The position numbers were made by a program, and so were the translations under genes. The notes beneath the pieces were generated by a model, which worked only from the letters and a program-made list of their open reading frames with translations, was not told where the DNA came from and made no database searches. From assembly GCA_019973155.2 (NCBI GenBank), contig BPQB01000020.1:372001-436000 (forward strand): a DNA stretch of 64,000 nt, given 5' to 3'. Each line of letters opens with the position of its first letter. Positions within the stretch are counted from its first letter, which is position 1. Shown piece by piece: positions 47,008 to 58,379 of the stretch. The stretch is from Phanerochaete sordida (Eukaryota > Basidiomycota > Agaricomycetes > Polyporales > Phanerochaetaceae).

Positions 47008-47708
47008 CTAAAGACTGCCATTTGAAGGAGCCCCAGCCGGAGCTATTTTGAAGACTCGGTAGTCTTTTGCAGCCGCAAAAATGTCTTTGTTTGTCTGAGC
47101 TGATGACTTGGTGGGTGAGGGTATCCTAACACGAATGGAGCTTCTGCGCAAGCTTGCAGGGTCTCGTTGCGGCTTGGAAAATAGGTCTTGGATGTTCTTG
47201 TACCTGTGCATGTCGACCTCCGGACTGCGCCCTGGCGTATGCCTTGCACAGACGCAACAGAGGCAGGCAGGATCTCCCCTTCCGTCGCGCTTCATTCCCG
47301 TCATGATCCAAGCGAGATGCGGCCCAAATTCCGCGGGCGAGCGGTACACCCAGTCGTCGTTCTGGTAATGGGGGTGCACGAGGTAATGGTCGTTGCGCTG
47401 GGGGTCGTTGAGGCGGGGGACGCTGACTAGGGTGTAGCCGTCGGGAAACGACGCGAGCCGCCCCTGAACAATATTCTTCTTTGGCCAGGGCAGGCTCCGC
47501 CGCTGCAGCTCGTCGAGCAGCACGTCTTGCACCAGGTACTCCCCGAGCCGTCTTCTCCAGTTTTGATGCGCGTTTGCGCTTGCAGGCTCAGCCCGGGATG
47601 GCAAAGCACCGCGGACTCCTCCTTCGCTTCGACGACGACGACTTTCCCGCGGTGCTGGTGGAGCATCCGTGTCGGTCGCCCCTGGATGTAGTGTGGTTGT
47701 GATGACAT
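47008..47708 (-). pseudogene. Clr2 N-terminal-domain-like gene, probably frameshifted
   Basis: Two minus-strand frames each carry half of one plausible protein. From ATG 47708 the first frame reads MSSQPHYIQGRPTRMLHQHR and AVLCHPGLSLQAQT. From about 47560 the other frame continues NWRRRLGEYLVQDVLLDEL, GRLASFPDGYTLVSVP, YRSPAEFGPHLAWIMTGMKR and CLCCVC, ending at 47008. The second half resembles the cryptic-loci-regulator-2 (Clr2) transcriptional-silencing domain found in many fungal proteins. A net one-base shift, not a legal intron, separates the halves. The second frame also stays open upstream to 47766, but that part is Arg-rich and looks off-frame. If real the gene is broken; a sequencing error is the other option. 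The protein is short compared with true Clr2. Confidence 0.5.
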
Positions 47709-48635
47709 GGTCGTCGATACGGATGTGGTAAAATTTGGTAGAAAGGTTGTGTATTTTCCAAGACATCTTGTGTGTTGTGGTAGTGTGTGAAGTTGGGTCT
47801 GAGGGTGTTTTGGTGAGCTGGGCACTTGGAGCTGCAGGTTATAGCTATAAGATGAATCTTCTCGAAGCTTCGGAGCTCTGCCGGGACCTCTGCCGGGAGC
47901 TGTTCCTGACAATCTCTCTGCAAGGTCCGAATTTAGTTCTGTCCAATAGCATGAGCTGCTCTCATGTGCTCTCCTGAGGTTGAGACTGGGATCGTGGCCT
48001 TGGCCGCCTGATAAAGCCTGCAAAAGCTTCCGCTGCACCATGCAGTGTTCGACGGAAGATCGCTGGAGATTTCGATAACAACAGATTTGTAGCATCGAAC
48101 CCCGCCCCAAAAACTTGAGCAATGTCAGGGGTAAGTTGAAAGGCGTGACACATTTTAGAATCAATATTTGTTAGTCCGAAAGCCAAAGACCTAGTATTGC
48201 TGCTCGCTGCTCAACAGATCCATCACCACAAGTCACTGACGCTGCCCGACTGTTAGAGGTTCGAGTCAAAATGCTCCTCATGTACTCCATGGCTTCTAGA
48301 TCGATTAGAACTGCCTAGAAGACCATTTTACGGTGCGCGATGAGTTCCTCCGGGTGAAGATTTGACGCATCGCGCTTTCGCGTGTCACGTGGCTCGACTA
48401 TCGCAAAGCGCCTGAATGTATCACCGTGACCCTCATCCCGCGACCTCGACCATCTCCCCTCGTTCGAACAGGACATACCACCAGCTGCGAACGTGGATGA
48501 ATTACAGGGCGCAACTTAGGCTGCACAGTCAAGTCTCACCTGCTCGGTTCCATCACGCCGCATTAACATCGCGCGTTATCGACGCAGACTGCTCGAGACG
48601 CGGCTGGCATCATCGCGCAAATTCTACCTACAGCC
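47709..48635. other. region without a supported gene
   Basis: Upstream flank of the Clr2-N-like gene. Only short, unconvincing open frames; AT-rich patches near 48240-48330. Confidence 0.4.
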
Positions 48636-49562
48636 TCCAACGCGGTGCTGCAGCTCTGCCATACAGCGCCCGCGTTACTATGATGCATTTGTATATTGTC
48701 AAAATTATGCACATTGCCGGTGCGTACCTGTGCTGTCGGAGCGTCTGACAAGCCTCAAGGCATGCCCATCAGCGCGTGCCAAAGTCAGCCTCGACTGCGG
48801 TCGAGTGTGAACGGCGTTCATCCCAAACCGTCAATTGTCATGAACGAACGTTGGTCCACAGCTAAAGAAGAAGTGATTCCATGTCAAGGTAGCTCTGCAA
48901 GCTCTTGCTTCATCGCTTCTATCTCCGTTGACCGGAGGACTACTTCAGGCCATCACCGTGCTTTGTAATTTGAGGTACGTACCGCCACAGGCCTCGCTTA
49001 ATGCATTGCATTGAATGGCATGGCGGCCAACAGCCACATCCATCTATTATGATGACACGACTTTGGTCGCTGTTCATGGCGACGACGGAGTACCGTGTAC
49101 GTTCTCAGCACGCATTCGAGTTGCAGCATAATACTAATCACTAACACAAATTTTGCATAGTCAATTGCCCGCATATACTTGTGTAGGTTCATCTGGCTTT
49201 CTGCGTAACCCTGTGAGCAGGGTGGCGCATTACTCGACTTGCCATTTGCTGACATCTTTGCAGCTGCGTCTCGGAGAATGCAGCCAAATTCTTTGCTGAT
49301 GATGTGAAAGTCCATCTTACGCCGCTCACGCCGGGTATCAGTGCATGACCATTTCATCAAGTGATCTACGGGAGAATAGTGGAGTCTCATACCACCAAGT
49401 TATCCGACGTCTGTTTGGGTATGGGGCATTGAGCCCCGTGCTGCTCGCACGACCCACTATGTACCAAAACGTGAGTCCCACGACGCTCCGGCACATGTGC
49501 ACTATCCTGCGGCAGCGACATCGCTTCTCAATCGAGCTCTAGAACGCCCACGCCTATAATTC

Positions 49563-49570
49563 ATATAAAT
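49563..49570 (+). promoter_or_regulatory. TATA box of secreted-protein gene 1
   Basis: ATATAAAT 92 bp before the ATG at 49655; the second copy has the same element at the same distance. Confidence 0.6.
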
Positions 49571-49654
49571 TATAGACCAAGACCAGTGTCGACAGCAGCC
49601 CCGCATTCGCCTCACTACCAGCAAACCAGCCTCACAAACGCACCCCAGCTCACT

Positions 49655-50131
49655 ATGAAGACTTTCTTCGCCATCCTCTCGCTCGCCGTCGCTGCCAGCC
49701 AGGTCGCCGCCGTCTGCCCCGGCTTCAACTTCGCCATCGGGAACGCCATCCCTGAGGGCAATGGCGTTAACCACTGTACGTACCCCCGTTCTCGTTGTCT
49801 ACCGCGCCAGACACGTGGAACATTCCCTGTGCTGATACATGCAACTCCAGGGAACGTCTACGATGACAGCTGCAACGTCGTCGACGGGCTCACCACGAAC
49901 CAGAACCCGTGCGACGTGGGCATCTTCGGATGCTCCCCGCCGCCGGTCTTGTTCAACGAGTACACGAATTCGTTCACTGGCCTCCGCTATGCGTGCCGCA
50001 CCGATCCCAACTCTGGCGTGTGCGGGAGCGATGTCATCTCCGTCTGCGTACGTCTTCAGTTGGCACCTGTGGTGACGCGAGCTGCAAAAATGACGCTTTC
50101 TCTCTTGCAGTGCCGCAACGACGGGAACTAG
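49655..50131 (+). CDS. small secreted 8-cysteine protein, copy 1
   Basis: Three exons, 49655-49775, 49851-50047 and 50111-50131, give 112 residues. MKTFFAILSLAVAASQVAA is a clear signal peptide with an AxA cleavage site; the mature part is about 93 residues with eight cysteines spaced 26-12-6-20-8-7-0 residues apart, the last two adjacent. Recognisable blocks are CPGFNFAIGNAIPEGNGV, NVYDDSCNVVDGLTTNQNPC and FGCSPPPVLFNEYTNSF. An in-frame upstream ATG at 49586 would bury the signal peptide, so it is not used. The spacing is not that of hydrophobins or cerato-platanins. Function unknown; an extracellular disulfide-stabilised protein, perhaps an effector or antimicrobial, is inference. Confidence 0.85.
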   Translation: MKTFFAILSLAVAASQVAAVCPGFNFAIGNAIPEGNGVNHCTYPRSRCLPRQTRGTFPVLIHATPGNVYDDSCNVVDGLTTNQNPCDVGIFGCSPPPVLFNEYTNSFTGLRYACRTDPNSGVCGSDVISVCVRLQLAPVVTRAAKMTLSLLQCRNDGN

Positions 50132-51502
50132 GATGGCTCGTGCGAGGTATCCAGAATATACTGAGGGAGAGAAGAAAATCAGTGTAGTGAGAAGCTGGGA
50201 TAACATTTGTGTCGTGTATAAGCCCCACCGCCGCAGTCTCCGTGTTCCGATGGACTTCATGACCGGGGACTTGTAATGACTGTGCCGAAGAGCGGCAGGC
50301 CCGCGCTTTGTATAAGATAATCGATTTGCAAAGACAATCGTCCCGAAGTGCTGGATGTCCGCTCGGAGCCCGAGTAGTTGCCCAGTAGTCTAAAGTACTA
50401 GACGACGCGGCCCAGGCCTTGCGGTCTTGGGTGTCCGGGGACCTACCTATCCACAGACGCCGAGCACGACGCGAAGTTGTCGCGCACGACCTAGCGCGTA
50501 CTGGCTCGACCACCACCAGCATGCACCAATGCCACATCACGTCTAACCTGGCTGCTCGACTACAAGGCTCGCCCTACTGTGCCCGTCGGCGCCCTTCCTG
50601 GCTGCTCTGTTCGCTCCAGCACCCTGCCGCCGGTACCGTGGTCTCCTCCCCATCCGCCCCGCTCGCGCACCAACCAGGAGATGCGGTCCAAAGGCGACCT
50701 GGAGAGGTGTATTGGCCTGTAGTCTGGTGCGTACACTGATTCGCTGTGACTGTGCGGCATGTGTTGCGCCAGACCATACCCGGAGACACGCCCTCGGAGC
50801 TCCACTACTCGACCACCGATCCCGTCCTCGTCACCGCAAGATTTGCCAGCCACGCGTCGTCACTCTGCGTCTCGATCCCAATACCTCCTACCCCCCACAA
50901 CCGAAGCGGACCTGCGCTTGCGCTGCCGCGTCGAGCACGCCGCTCGCCCATCCCTTGCCGCGAGCAGTGTGCTAGAGCCGCTGCCGCGCGTGCACCGTTT
51001 CTTCCGTCGCGCATCGATAACCAGTAGCCTCTGCCGCGCTCAGCGCTGCCCGTCACATCTGACTGCCTGCCCGAAGGCCTTGCATCGACGCATGAATGCA
51101 TGAACACTGGCCTTCAGCTGGCACCGACAGGCTGCAAAGCGTGCACGTGCACCGTAGTGTCTTTGTGATGCGCGCCGCTAGACGTACAAGCAGAGCGGCC
51201 GCTCGGCAGCCTCTGCAGGCACTCTGTTCATTGCCCACTCAAGTCTCTCGACTCAGCACATTGCAGACAGTGTACACTCCGAATAAACATGAATAAATGT
51301 GGTTTGTTCTACTTTGAGCGAAGCCTGTGCTACAGATCCCAAGCTCCTCGCAGTTGTGCAGCTAGAAAACGGTCAGAGCGCGTGTTGGTTTCCCTCCCGG
51401 CGATGCCGAGAGGTACTTATCCCGGAGACCACGAAAAGGTCCGCGCTATCCTCCGGGAAAGAAACGACCTACCTTGTATGGGCCGCGGCGCTGGGGTCGG
51501 TT
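50132..51502. other. spacer between duplicated units
   Basis: Contains the 3' flank of secreted-protein gene 1 and about 1.2 kb with no supportable gene; open frames are Arg/Pro-rich on both strands. Confidence 0.45.
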
Positions 51503-51717
51503 CTGGCAGCTGTGGGAGCAAGGGGGTGTGGACATCCGAAACTCGCTGGCAGCTGTGGGGGCAAGGGGGTGTGGACATCCGAAACTCTCTGGCAGCTGTG
51601 AAGGCAAGGGGGTGTGGACATCCGAAACTCTCTGGCAGCTGTGGAGGCAAGGGGGTGTGGACATCCGAGACACGCTGGCAGCTGTGGGGGCAAGGGGGGT
51701 GTGGACATCCGATTCTA
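51503..51717 (+). repeat. 43-bp G-rich minisatellite, five copies
   Basis: Units begin at 51503, 51546, 51589, 51632 and 51675, exactly 43 bp apart, each starting CTGGCAGCTGTGGGGGCAAG then GGGGTGTGGACATCCGAAAC. The fifth unit has one extra G. Because 43 is not a multiple of three, each reading frame gives a repeating peptide; these frames are not evidence of a gene. Runs of four to six G on the plus strand could form G-quadruplexes. Confidence 0.95.
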
Positions 51718-52757
51718 GGGGACCCCAACGCCGCGCGAGACAGTGAACGAGGTCGATGTCTGCGACAGCGGTGGTGAGCGACGAGAAGCGACGACGGGAG
51801 CAGCGGGGACGACGCACCTGAAAAGAGATGCAGGACGCTCCGCCCGACCTCCCCGTAGAGAGATGGGAGGCGGCTGGAGAGCTTGGACGGAGGTCGGCGA
51901 GTATTTATACCTCGAACGGGCGGCTGACGCGTCGCGTCGCGTCCCCAGGGGTCACGTTGCGGTCACGTTTTTTCTTGTTTATTCTCGTTCAACAAGCTCC
52001 CTCGCGCTACCCCGCGCACGCCCTCCCAGCCGCGGGCGCACCGCACTGACGCACCTATGGCGGGACATGATAGTCGGCGACGGGTGCTCAAGGCGGCGGC
52101 AGCCAGGTTCAGAGAAATCGGCGACTTCTCTGGTGACGCAGTGCATGAGTGCGACACGCAGCTCCGCTCAGCTCTACCAGATTTCGGCGAAGATCGCCCC
52201 GCCGCTTTGCTACCAGGCATTGCTGGAAGTCGATGCCGTCTCGACGTCGTTGACCTGCTCGCTGAGCCAAGCCTCGCTGACCCATGCTCAAGGAGAGCGC
52301 AACGTCAGCACGATGTTCTACTATTGCAGCGTGTATTATCTGTGTTTCTCATGTCAAATAGAAGCCAAGACAAGCGTGTAGAGCACATACATCGCGAAGA
52401 GCGACCCCGCCGCGCGCCGACACCGGGGCCGAGCGAAGAGGCCGTTCTCTGGTCCAAATCGGGAAGTCCCGACTCGAATCAAAATCGAGCTTCATTTCGC
52501 ACGAGGCGGCAGAGCAACGGCTCCCACTTGTACGCGACACAGCGTAACACTGCGTGCTCGTCGAAATTTGTACACGTGAGATGCGACAAGCCGCCGTCCT
52601 TGTTCATCCATCGTAGGTGTACGACGTCCTCGGAGCGGAGCGACATGATTGGCGCGGACTCCGCTTGAATGCCAGATCTCAGGATTCTCAGGCTCCCGTC
52701 GGAGCAGGCTGACGCACGCAAACTCGGGACACCACCACCTCGCAGGTTGTACTTACG
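51718..52757. other. region without a supported gene
   Basis: Follows the minisatellite; a TATTTATA at about 51902 is present but no coherent gene follows. Open frames are short and disagree. Confidence 0.4.
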
Positions 52758-53653
52758 ACATCCAACGCTGCACGCTGCACCGCCAGCAGCCATGCGGTAT
52801 CCGCGCCAGGCCCGGCACACTCGCGGAACGCCTATGCACAGGTGCGTACATGTACCGCTGGCGCGTGAGGCGAGATATGCTCATCAGCTGCAGTGCGTGC
52901 GAGACTCAGCCTCGACTGCGGTCGCGCGTAGACGGCTCAATGGCCTTCACCCTAAATTGTTAATCGTCATTGAAGAACGCTGGATGACGGCGCTGGAGGG
53001 CGGCGTGGGCTCCTGCCAGCGTAGCTCCAGAGTCTCTTGATCCACTGCCTCCCCTTGCGTTACCCGCTGGATTAGCTCCGGCCATCGCTGCGTTGGCCTC
53101 ATGCACGCCTGCGCTCGAGGTTGAAATTCCTCGCCTCGCAAATTTGGGGCACGAACCGCCTCGGGGCACGCTATATGCGATGAAATGAACAGCACGGCCG
53201 CCATGAACCGTGGTCACCAGGGACGAGACGGGTTGGTCGCAGTTCTCGAGGGCGGTGAAGGTACATCCTTGGTATGCCATTCGGGCGTGCGCGTAGCGGT
53301 CCATAGCATCGTAACATTGACTATACCGACAGATGTGACCCTCCGCTCAACTCGGCGGTCCACCCTGCGTTGACGGTTTCGGGAAAGCAATAGTTGAATG
53401 GGTCGCGGGCGACGTCGAAGCGTGCCCTTCACCGTCAATGCTGGGTGCCGATGCATTATCACTTCATCAGACGACGTCCGGGAGAGGAGCAGGCGTGGTT
53501 TCATACGACCAGGCTATCCGACATCTATTAGGGCGTTGGAGTATTGAGCTTCATACCGCCGCGTACTGACAGGTGAGTCCGACGGTGCTCGGACGCAGTT
53601 GTTGATCGTTGCTCACCATGCTCAGCAGTGTCAGTGCTGGGCGTCGTACGAAA

Positions 53654-53662
53654 CATATAAAT
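53654..53662 (+). promoter_or_regulatory. TATA box of secreted-protein gene 2
   Basis: CATATAAAT about 92 bp before the ATG at 53747, the same element and distance as in copy 1. Confidence 0.6.
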
Positions 53663-53746
53663 CGCAGACCTGGGTCAACGTCGACAGCAGCATCCGCATT
53701 CGCTTCGCCACCAGCAACTCAGCCTCACCAACGATCAAACCTCACA

Positions 53747-54225
53747 ATGAAGACCTTCTTTGCCGTCCTGTCGCTCGCCGTCGCCGTCAGCCAGGTCTCC
53801 GCCATCTGCCCCGGTTTCAACTACGGCATCGGGAACGTCATGTCCGAGGGCGGAGGCGTCAGCCGCTGTACGTGCCGCCATTCGCGTCGCCGGAGGTGTC
53901 GCTCCCTGCACGCGGCGCATCCCGCTGACGCACATTTATTAGGGAACGTCTATGACGACAGCTGTAACGTCGTCGACGGGCTCACCACAAACGAGAACCC
54001 GTGCACGCAGAGCATCTTCGGGTGCACCCCGCCGCCGGTCACCTTCGACTCGTACAAGAACTCGTTCAACGGCCTGCAATACGCGTGCCGCCCCGACCCC
54101 AACTCGGGCAAGTGTGGCAACGACGACATCTCCGTCTGCGTATGTCGTCTGCTTGTCGGCCAGGTGGCGCGTACCGTGTAGCTGACCTGCGCTCTTTCTT
54201 GCAGTGCCGCAACGACGGGAACTAA
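53747..54225 (+). CDS. small secreted 8-cysteine protein, copy 2
   Basis: Three exons, 53747-53867, 53943-54139 and 54205-54225, with lengths identical to copy 1 (121, 197 and 21 nt) and a first intron of identical length (75 nt); 112 residues. Signal peptide MKTFFAVLSLAVAVSQVSA; mature part starts near ICPGFNYGIGNVMSEGGG. The eight cysteines keep exactly the spacing of copy 1, while surface positions differ (for example FGCTPPPVTFDSYKNSF for FGCSPPPVLFNEYTNSF). The stop is TAA instead of TAG. Both copies appear intact and both should be secreted; function unknown. Confidence 0.85.
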
Positions 54226-55603
54226 TTTGGCTCGCTCGAGGCCCCCGGGAGATTCTGGAGGAGAGGAGAATGAGCTAGTGTAGTAAGGAGCCGACATGGA
54301 TCCTGCATCGTAGCGTCAGTAGCGTCACCGCATGTCTTGTTATTCACACGCGTTCCGCCAAGCTTGCGATCATGGTGCCGGAGGGAGCTTGGCTCTCGCT
54401 ATCCTGAGCTGGCTGTAGCTGCAAAAAATAGCGCGCCTCTAAGAGTCGTTTCACAGACTGCGGACATTCTGGTAACGCGTATGCTGTCGGCGCGGTTATG
54501 CTTTGCCACGAGCTACTATGCGGCACTCAGGAATACATCCGCTTTTGCCGGGGTGACGCGTCTAGGCGCAGCAGTTCGGCTGCCCGCCCACGGCATTAAA
54601 CAAGAAGGATTGCTCAGTACATATAATATTCGAAGACCGTGGTTTTGGGCGACTATAGCTTCAAGAAAGGCATCGTGTAGTGAACCCCGGCGCCGCGGAG
54701 ATCGTGCAAACAAAGAAGACGGAAAGTGGATGCCTTTCCACTGCCGTCTGGAGAGCCCTGTAGACTAGATTTCAGAATAAATCGGACGCGGCTTCCCGGC
54801 GGATCTTGCTTACCGCTGTCTCGGTGCGGTTGAGTGCGTTTGCAGACTCAAAATCTGGAGGAGGGGTCGGACCCCCCTCGCAGACTAGATTCTGTGTTTG
54901 CAGATATGATTTCAGACTCCGCATCACTTCGCGTACGACTCTCGTTGCCGTTGTGTCTCTCCTAACCCCCACTTACGCCGCCCTCCGCCTCGCTAAGTGT
55001 CCATGAAGGTTAGCTGAAGGTGTGGAAGAGATACGCAAGATTCTCGACTCCAGCTCGACGAACAAGCTACAATGACGTCACCGTGCACGCAGCTCGCGTT
55101 CGCGTCCCGCTTTTTTACTGTTCATCTCGTAGTTCGTACTGTGGTTTCATAGATCTACGCCAGTATATTGTAGACTTGATTTCACTCTCCGCAATAGAAT
55201 ATACACTTGCTAAAAATGCTGTGGAAAGGCATCCAGTCGTGGACCTTGCGAGCTCCTCATTGTTTCGCAGATTTAGTGGAATATTCCGTTGGAAAATTAA
55301 AGCTCAATATTTTACGCTATGGAGAGAATTCTGACTGCAAGAAAGATTTAGGTCGCGTCGCTGCAAATGAATCGCGCTTCCCCGCGTTGCACGTGACCGG
55401 ATTATCTAAGCCAAACAAAGGGCTCCGCTTGAATGACTACCCGATTTGGAGCGCCTGCCGCCTTGCCTGCAAGCCGTGGCCTACGTTGACCGCATACAAC
55501 GACGACCAACACCCTATTTCCCACCGCCGACACCGCAGCGGCGATATAAGTGCAAGAGCTCGGCTTTCTGCGCAACACCACCCTCAAAGTCCTCCCTGTA
55601 ACC
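54226..55603. other. region with short repeats, no supported gene
   Basis: Beyond the 3' flank of copy 2, a motif like GTAGACTAGATTTCA recurs at 54760, 54880, 54900 and 55170 with changes, and a GC hairpin (GAGGGGTCGGACCCCCCTC) sits at 54861-54879. This may be remnant mobile or satellite sequence. No gene is supported. Confidence 0.4.
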
Positions 55604-57448
55604 ATGAGCTCTTTCGCGCAACGCCGCACCAACACCATCCGGCTCAGGGAGAACCAACATGCCCCCGGGGGACCCAGCGGAGGCGCACGCAGGCCGAAGT
55701 CGACGTCCTCGGAGGCTCCCGCAGACGACGCCCCCGCCCGCGCGGAGCCGAACGTCCTCCGCCGCAAGAAGAGCGGTGTGCACCCCGTCGCGTCGGGCTC
55801 CGGCACGCAGGCGGGCTCTGCACGCCCGCATCGCGGGGCCGCCCACGTCACCGAACTCGGCGAGCACCGCAAGTCGACGCATCGCCCCGTGTCGCGCTCG
55901 TCGGATGTCGAGGTGCAGGCGATGCTCGAGGGGCCGCGCTCGCAGCGCAGGCACGGCAAGTCGAAGCGGCGGGAGCGGTCGCAGTCACGAGACCCGGCCA
56001 ACAGGCTTTCTGTCCGCGCTGCGAATGCTGGTGCTCAACCTGCAGAGGGCGCTGTTGAGCACAGGTACTCCCATGGGCCGGAAGACTATTCGAAGCTGAA
56101 GGAGGAACTGGACTCGATGAAGAAGGTACGTGATCATAGACTTCTTGTATGCGTTGGAAGCTCATGTTATCGCAGGCTATGTCTACCTACAAGAAGCAAA
56201 TGAACAAACAGACTAAGGTCCGTCGGATTTCAGTGCATTCTTCCCACTCGCAGCTGAATCTAGCATAGACAATCGAGGACCTCAAGAAGGAGCTGGTGAC
56301 AACGCAGCAAGTAAGTTATACAATGAACGTCTCCCCGTTCTGCCTCTAACTTTTATGTAGTCTCACCAGGATGAACGCAAACAAGTCAAAGAGCTGCAAA
56401 CCAAGTCGAAGAAGAATGACGAGGTAATTCATCTTGCCATTCCGGACGTGTTCACTTCTCACTTCGTGACGTAGGCTATCGCGACCATTGAGTCGAATAT
56501 GACTTGTCAAATTTGCATGGACATGCTTTCAAAGCCTTTCGGGTAAGATTTCTCGCAAGGTTCTTGTGAAGAGATGCTAAAAACGCACGTAGACTTTCGC
56601 CGTGCGGTCACGTACTGTGCCTGGGCTGTCTCCAGAACTGGTTTCGGAACGCACCCGTTGGAGATGACGACATGCACGACGACGACGACCCTGATACACT
56701 TCTCTACCGGAAGAAGACGTGCCCCGTCTGTCGTACCGTCGTCCGCGACCGTCCGATGCCGGTGTTCCTGGTCAAGGCCATCGCTGCCGCACTGGTGAAG
56801 GCGAAAGGAACTGGGGAAAGTTCCCCTCGGTCATCTCCACCTCCTGAGGCAGACCCGTGGGTGGGCATCTTTCCCGACCTCATGCCACCCGACGACGTGT
56901 GGATGGACGAGGATGATTACGAGGATCCAGGCGATGATCTCTACGCAGACGCGTGGGGAGGTTCAGATGGCGAAGACTGGCCCATCGACTGGTATGGCTC
57001 CGACGACGACGAGCCCGATTACGACGGCGACTACGTTCCTGCTCGCTGGGCGCCCCCCACCCTCGACGTGCGCCCGGAGGACTACCCCTTTGATGACATC
57101 AACGACGAGATGCTATCCATGCTCCGTCGTGGTGCGACCATGTCCATGATCGAGCTCTTCGACATGAGCTATTCCCACGACGAGGGCCTCCGCGCTGTCG
57201 TCGGCGAGAGCGTCGTCTTCCTCGGCTGGAACATCGATCTTCACCCCGATGACGAGACCGGCGAGGAGTTCATGGAGTGGATTCAGGCCGACGTATACAA
57301 CCACCCCGAGCGCTGGGACCGGGAGACTAGCTTTGACCAGAGCTGGACAGCGTGGCGGCTGATCCGAGAGGAAGAAGACGTAGAGTACCAACCGTCGGAC
57401 TCCGACGAGTACGAGCCGTTCGAAGACACCGTCGACGACTTGGACTAG
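55604..57448 (+). CDS. RING-finger protein with coiled coil and acidic tail
   Basis: Six exons (55604-56125, 56176-56217, 56269-56310, 56361-56423, 56475-56542, 56593-57448) encode 530 residues. A basic, disordered N-terminus is followed by a coiled coil (YSKLKEELDSMKK through DERKQVKELQTKSKKND), then a C3HC4 RING: CQICMDMLSKPFG, SPCGHVLCLGCLQNWFRN, and TCPVCRTVV after an acidic loop of Asp residues. The C-terminal half is very acidic (DDDEPDYDGDY, EYEPFEDTVDDLD). Coiled coil next to RING is common in E3 ubiquitin ligases that dimerise; the substrate is unknown. The split of the RING by an intron at FG/LSPC is supported by phase. Confidence 0.85.
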
Positions 57449-57726
57449 GTCGGGTGCGCCGCTTGGGAAGATTAGTTCGAGATAGAAGGACCCCTGTAAC
57501 ACCACATCCGGATGGAACTCTTCGTTTTGTACGTTATGCACTTGTACTGTTATGGACATCGCTACCGCACTCAGCATTCTATCCACACTTCTCTCTCCGG
57601 GTCTAAGCCCGTCGTTAGCCCGGTCCTTATCATGAGCGTGCGCGGATGGACGCCATGACCGGTACCATCGAGGCAAACTAACTGTTCATCTGTCAAGATA
57701 GCCTCCCGTCTTCCCACTGTCCCGCG

Positions 57727-57860
57727 GTACGTGCGGCATTGTCTCTTGTGGAACTGCCAAACAGGGTGGCTTTCAGGGACGGGGCCTTGGCGGGCTGCGC
57801 GGAGGTGCAGCAGCAGCACAGCTCGCCGCATCGCTGCGCAGGACAGGAGGCGCAGGCGCT
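57727..57860 (-). pseudogene. possible MYND zinc-finger remnant
   Basis: On the minus strand one frame shows WSACASCPAQRCGELCCCC (cysteine pairs as at the start of a MYND finger) and, just downstream in another frame, SHPVWQFHKRQCRTY, which resembles the W-x2-H-x3-C end of the same finger. No intron joins them in phase. It may be a decayed finger or coincidence in GC-rich sequence. The rest of 57449-58379 shows no gene and should hold the HAK promoter. Confidence 0.25.
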
Positions 57861-58379
57861 CCACGTGGCGCCCCAAGCGCCGTGCCCAAACGTGCGCCCA
57901 CTGCATGACTTCACCCCTGACAAGAAAGGAAGAGAAAGAAAGGCTAACACCCGGCGGTGAGTCCTGCAGTGCATCCCTTCGCATCCTCGAAGGCATCTTT
58001 ACCCGTTCCTGCGGCCAGAAACCTGTGGGAACCGCGTGGGCGACATGAAACTACGCGGCTGGCCATCGTGGGCGGATGCCCGTTCTGGAAGCGGCTCTTC
58101 CTATGGCTATAATCGCTCAGCGTCCCACCGCTGCGAGATTTATGCCATTCCCCGGGCAGATAACAAAACGCCCTGGGCCAATGTTGCGGATTGTGATTGA
58201 CACTATCCGCATCTTCTGAGGCTCCGGCTCGGCCTCGACTGTCCACACCCCACCGCCAATTTTCTGCCCTGAACTTGTGTCAAATTTGCCGGTGCCACCT
58301 CCCGCTTTTAAAGCACGCCTGCGGGCAACGTTGGGCACACCTCTCGCTCCTCCTCGCCCCGCCTGCCCGCCTGCTCGCA

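Larger units (their letters stand above)
48636..50250 (+). repeat. copy 1 of a tandem segmental duplication
   Basis: Similar to 52758-54320, offset about 4.1 kb. Anchors include TCCAACGC at 48636 against 52758, CCTCGACTGCGGTCG at 48790 against 52911, the TATA box, the whole secreted-protein gene and a downstream GGCTCG...GAGAGGAGAA-like tail. Limits are approximate because flanks have diverged. Confidence 0.7.
52758..54320 (+). repeat. copy 2 of a tandem segmental duplication
   Basis: Partner of 48636-50250, same orientation. Homology is patchy in the upstream kilobase and strong over the secreted-protein gene and about 90 bp on each side. Confidence 0.7.

Noticed and set aside
48240..48300. 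tRNA-like T-arm (GGTTCGAGTC)
   Set aside because: The flanking bases cannot form the T stem and no acceptor or anticodon arm is seen.
49000..49390. 130-codon minus frame in duplication copy 1
   Set aside because: No counterpart frame persists in copy 2 and no domain or start context is convincing.
49586..49655. Upstream in-frame ATG for secreted protein 1
   Set aside because: It lies just after the TATA box and would place a polar segment before the signal peptide; the duplicate gene uses the later ATG.
51503..51717. CRISPR array or repeat-containing gene
   Set aside because: Units are directly adjacent with no unique spacers, the host is a eukaryote, and the 43-bp period shifts frame at every copy.
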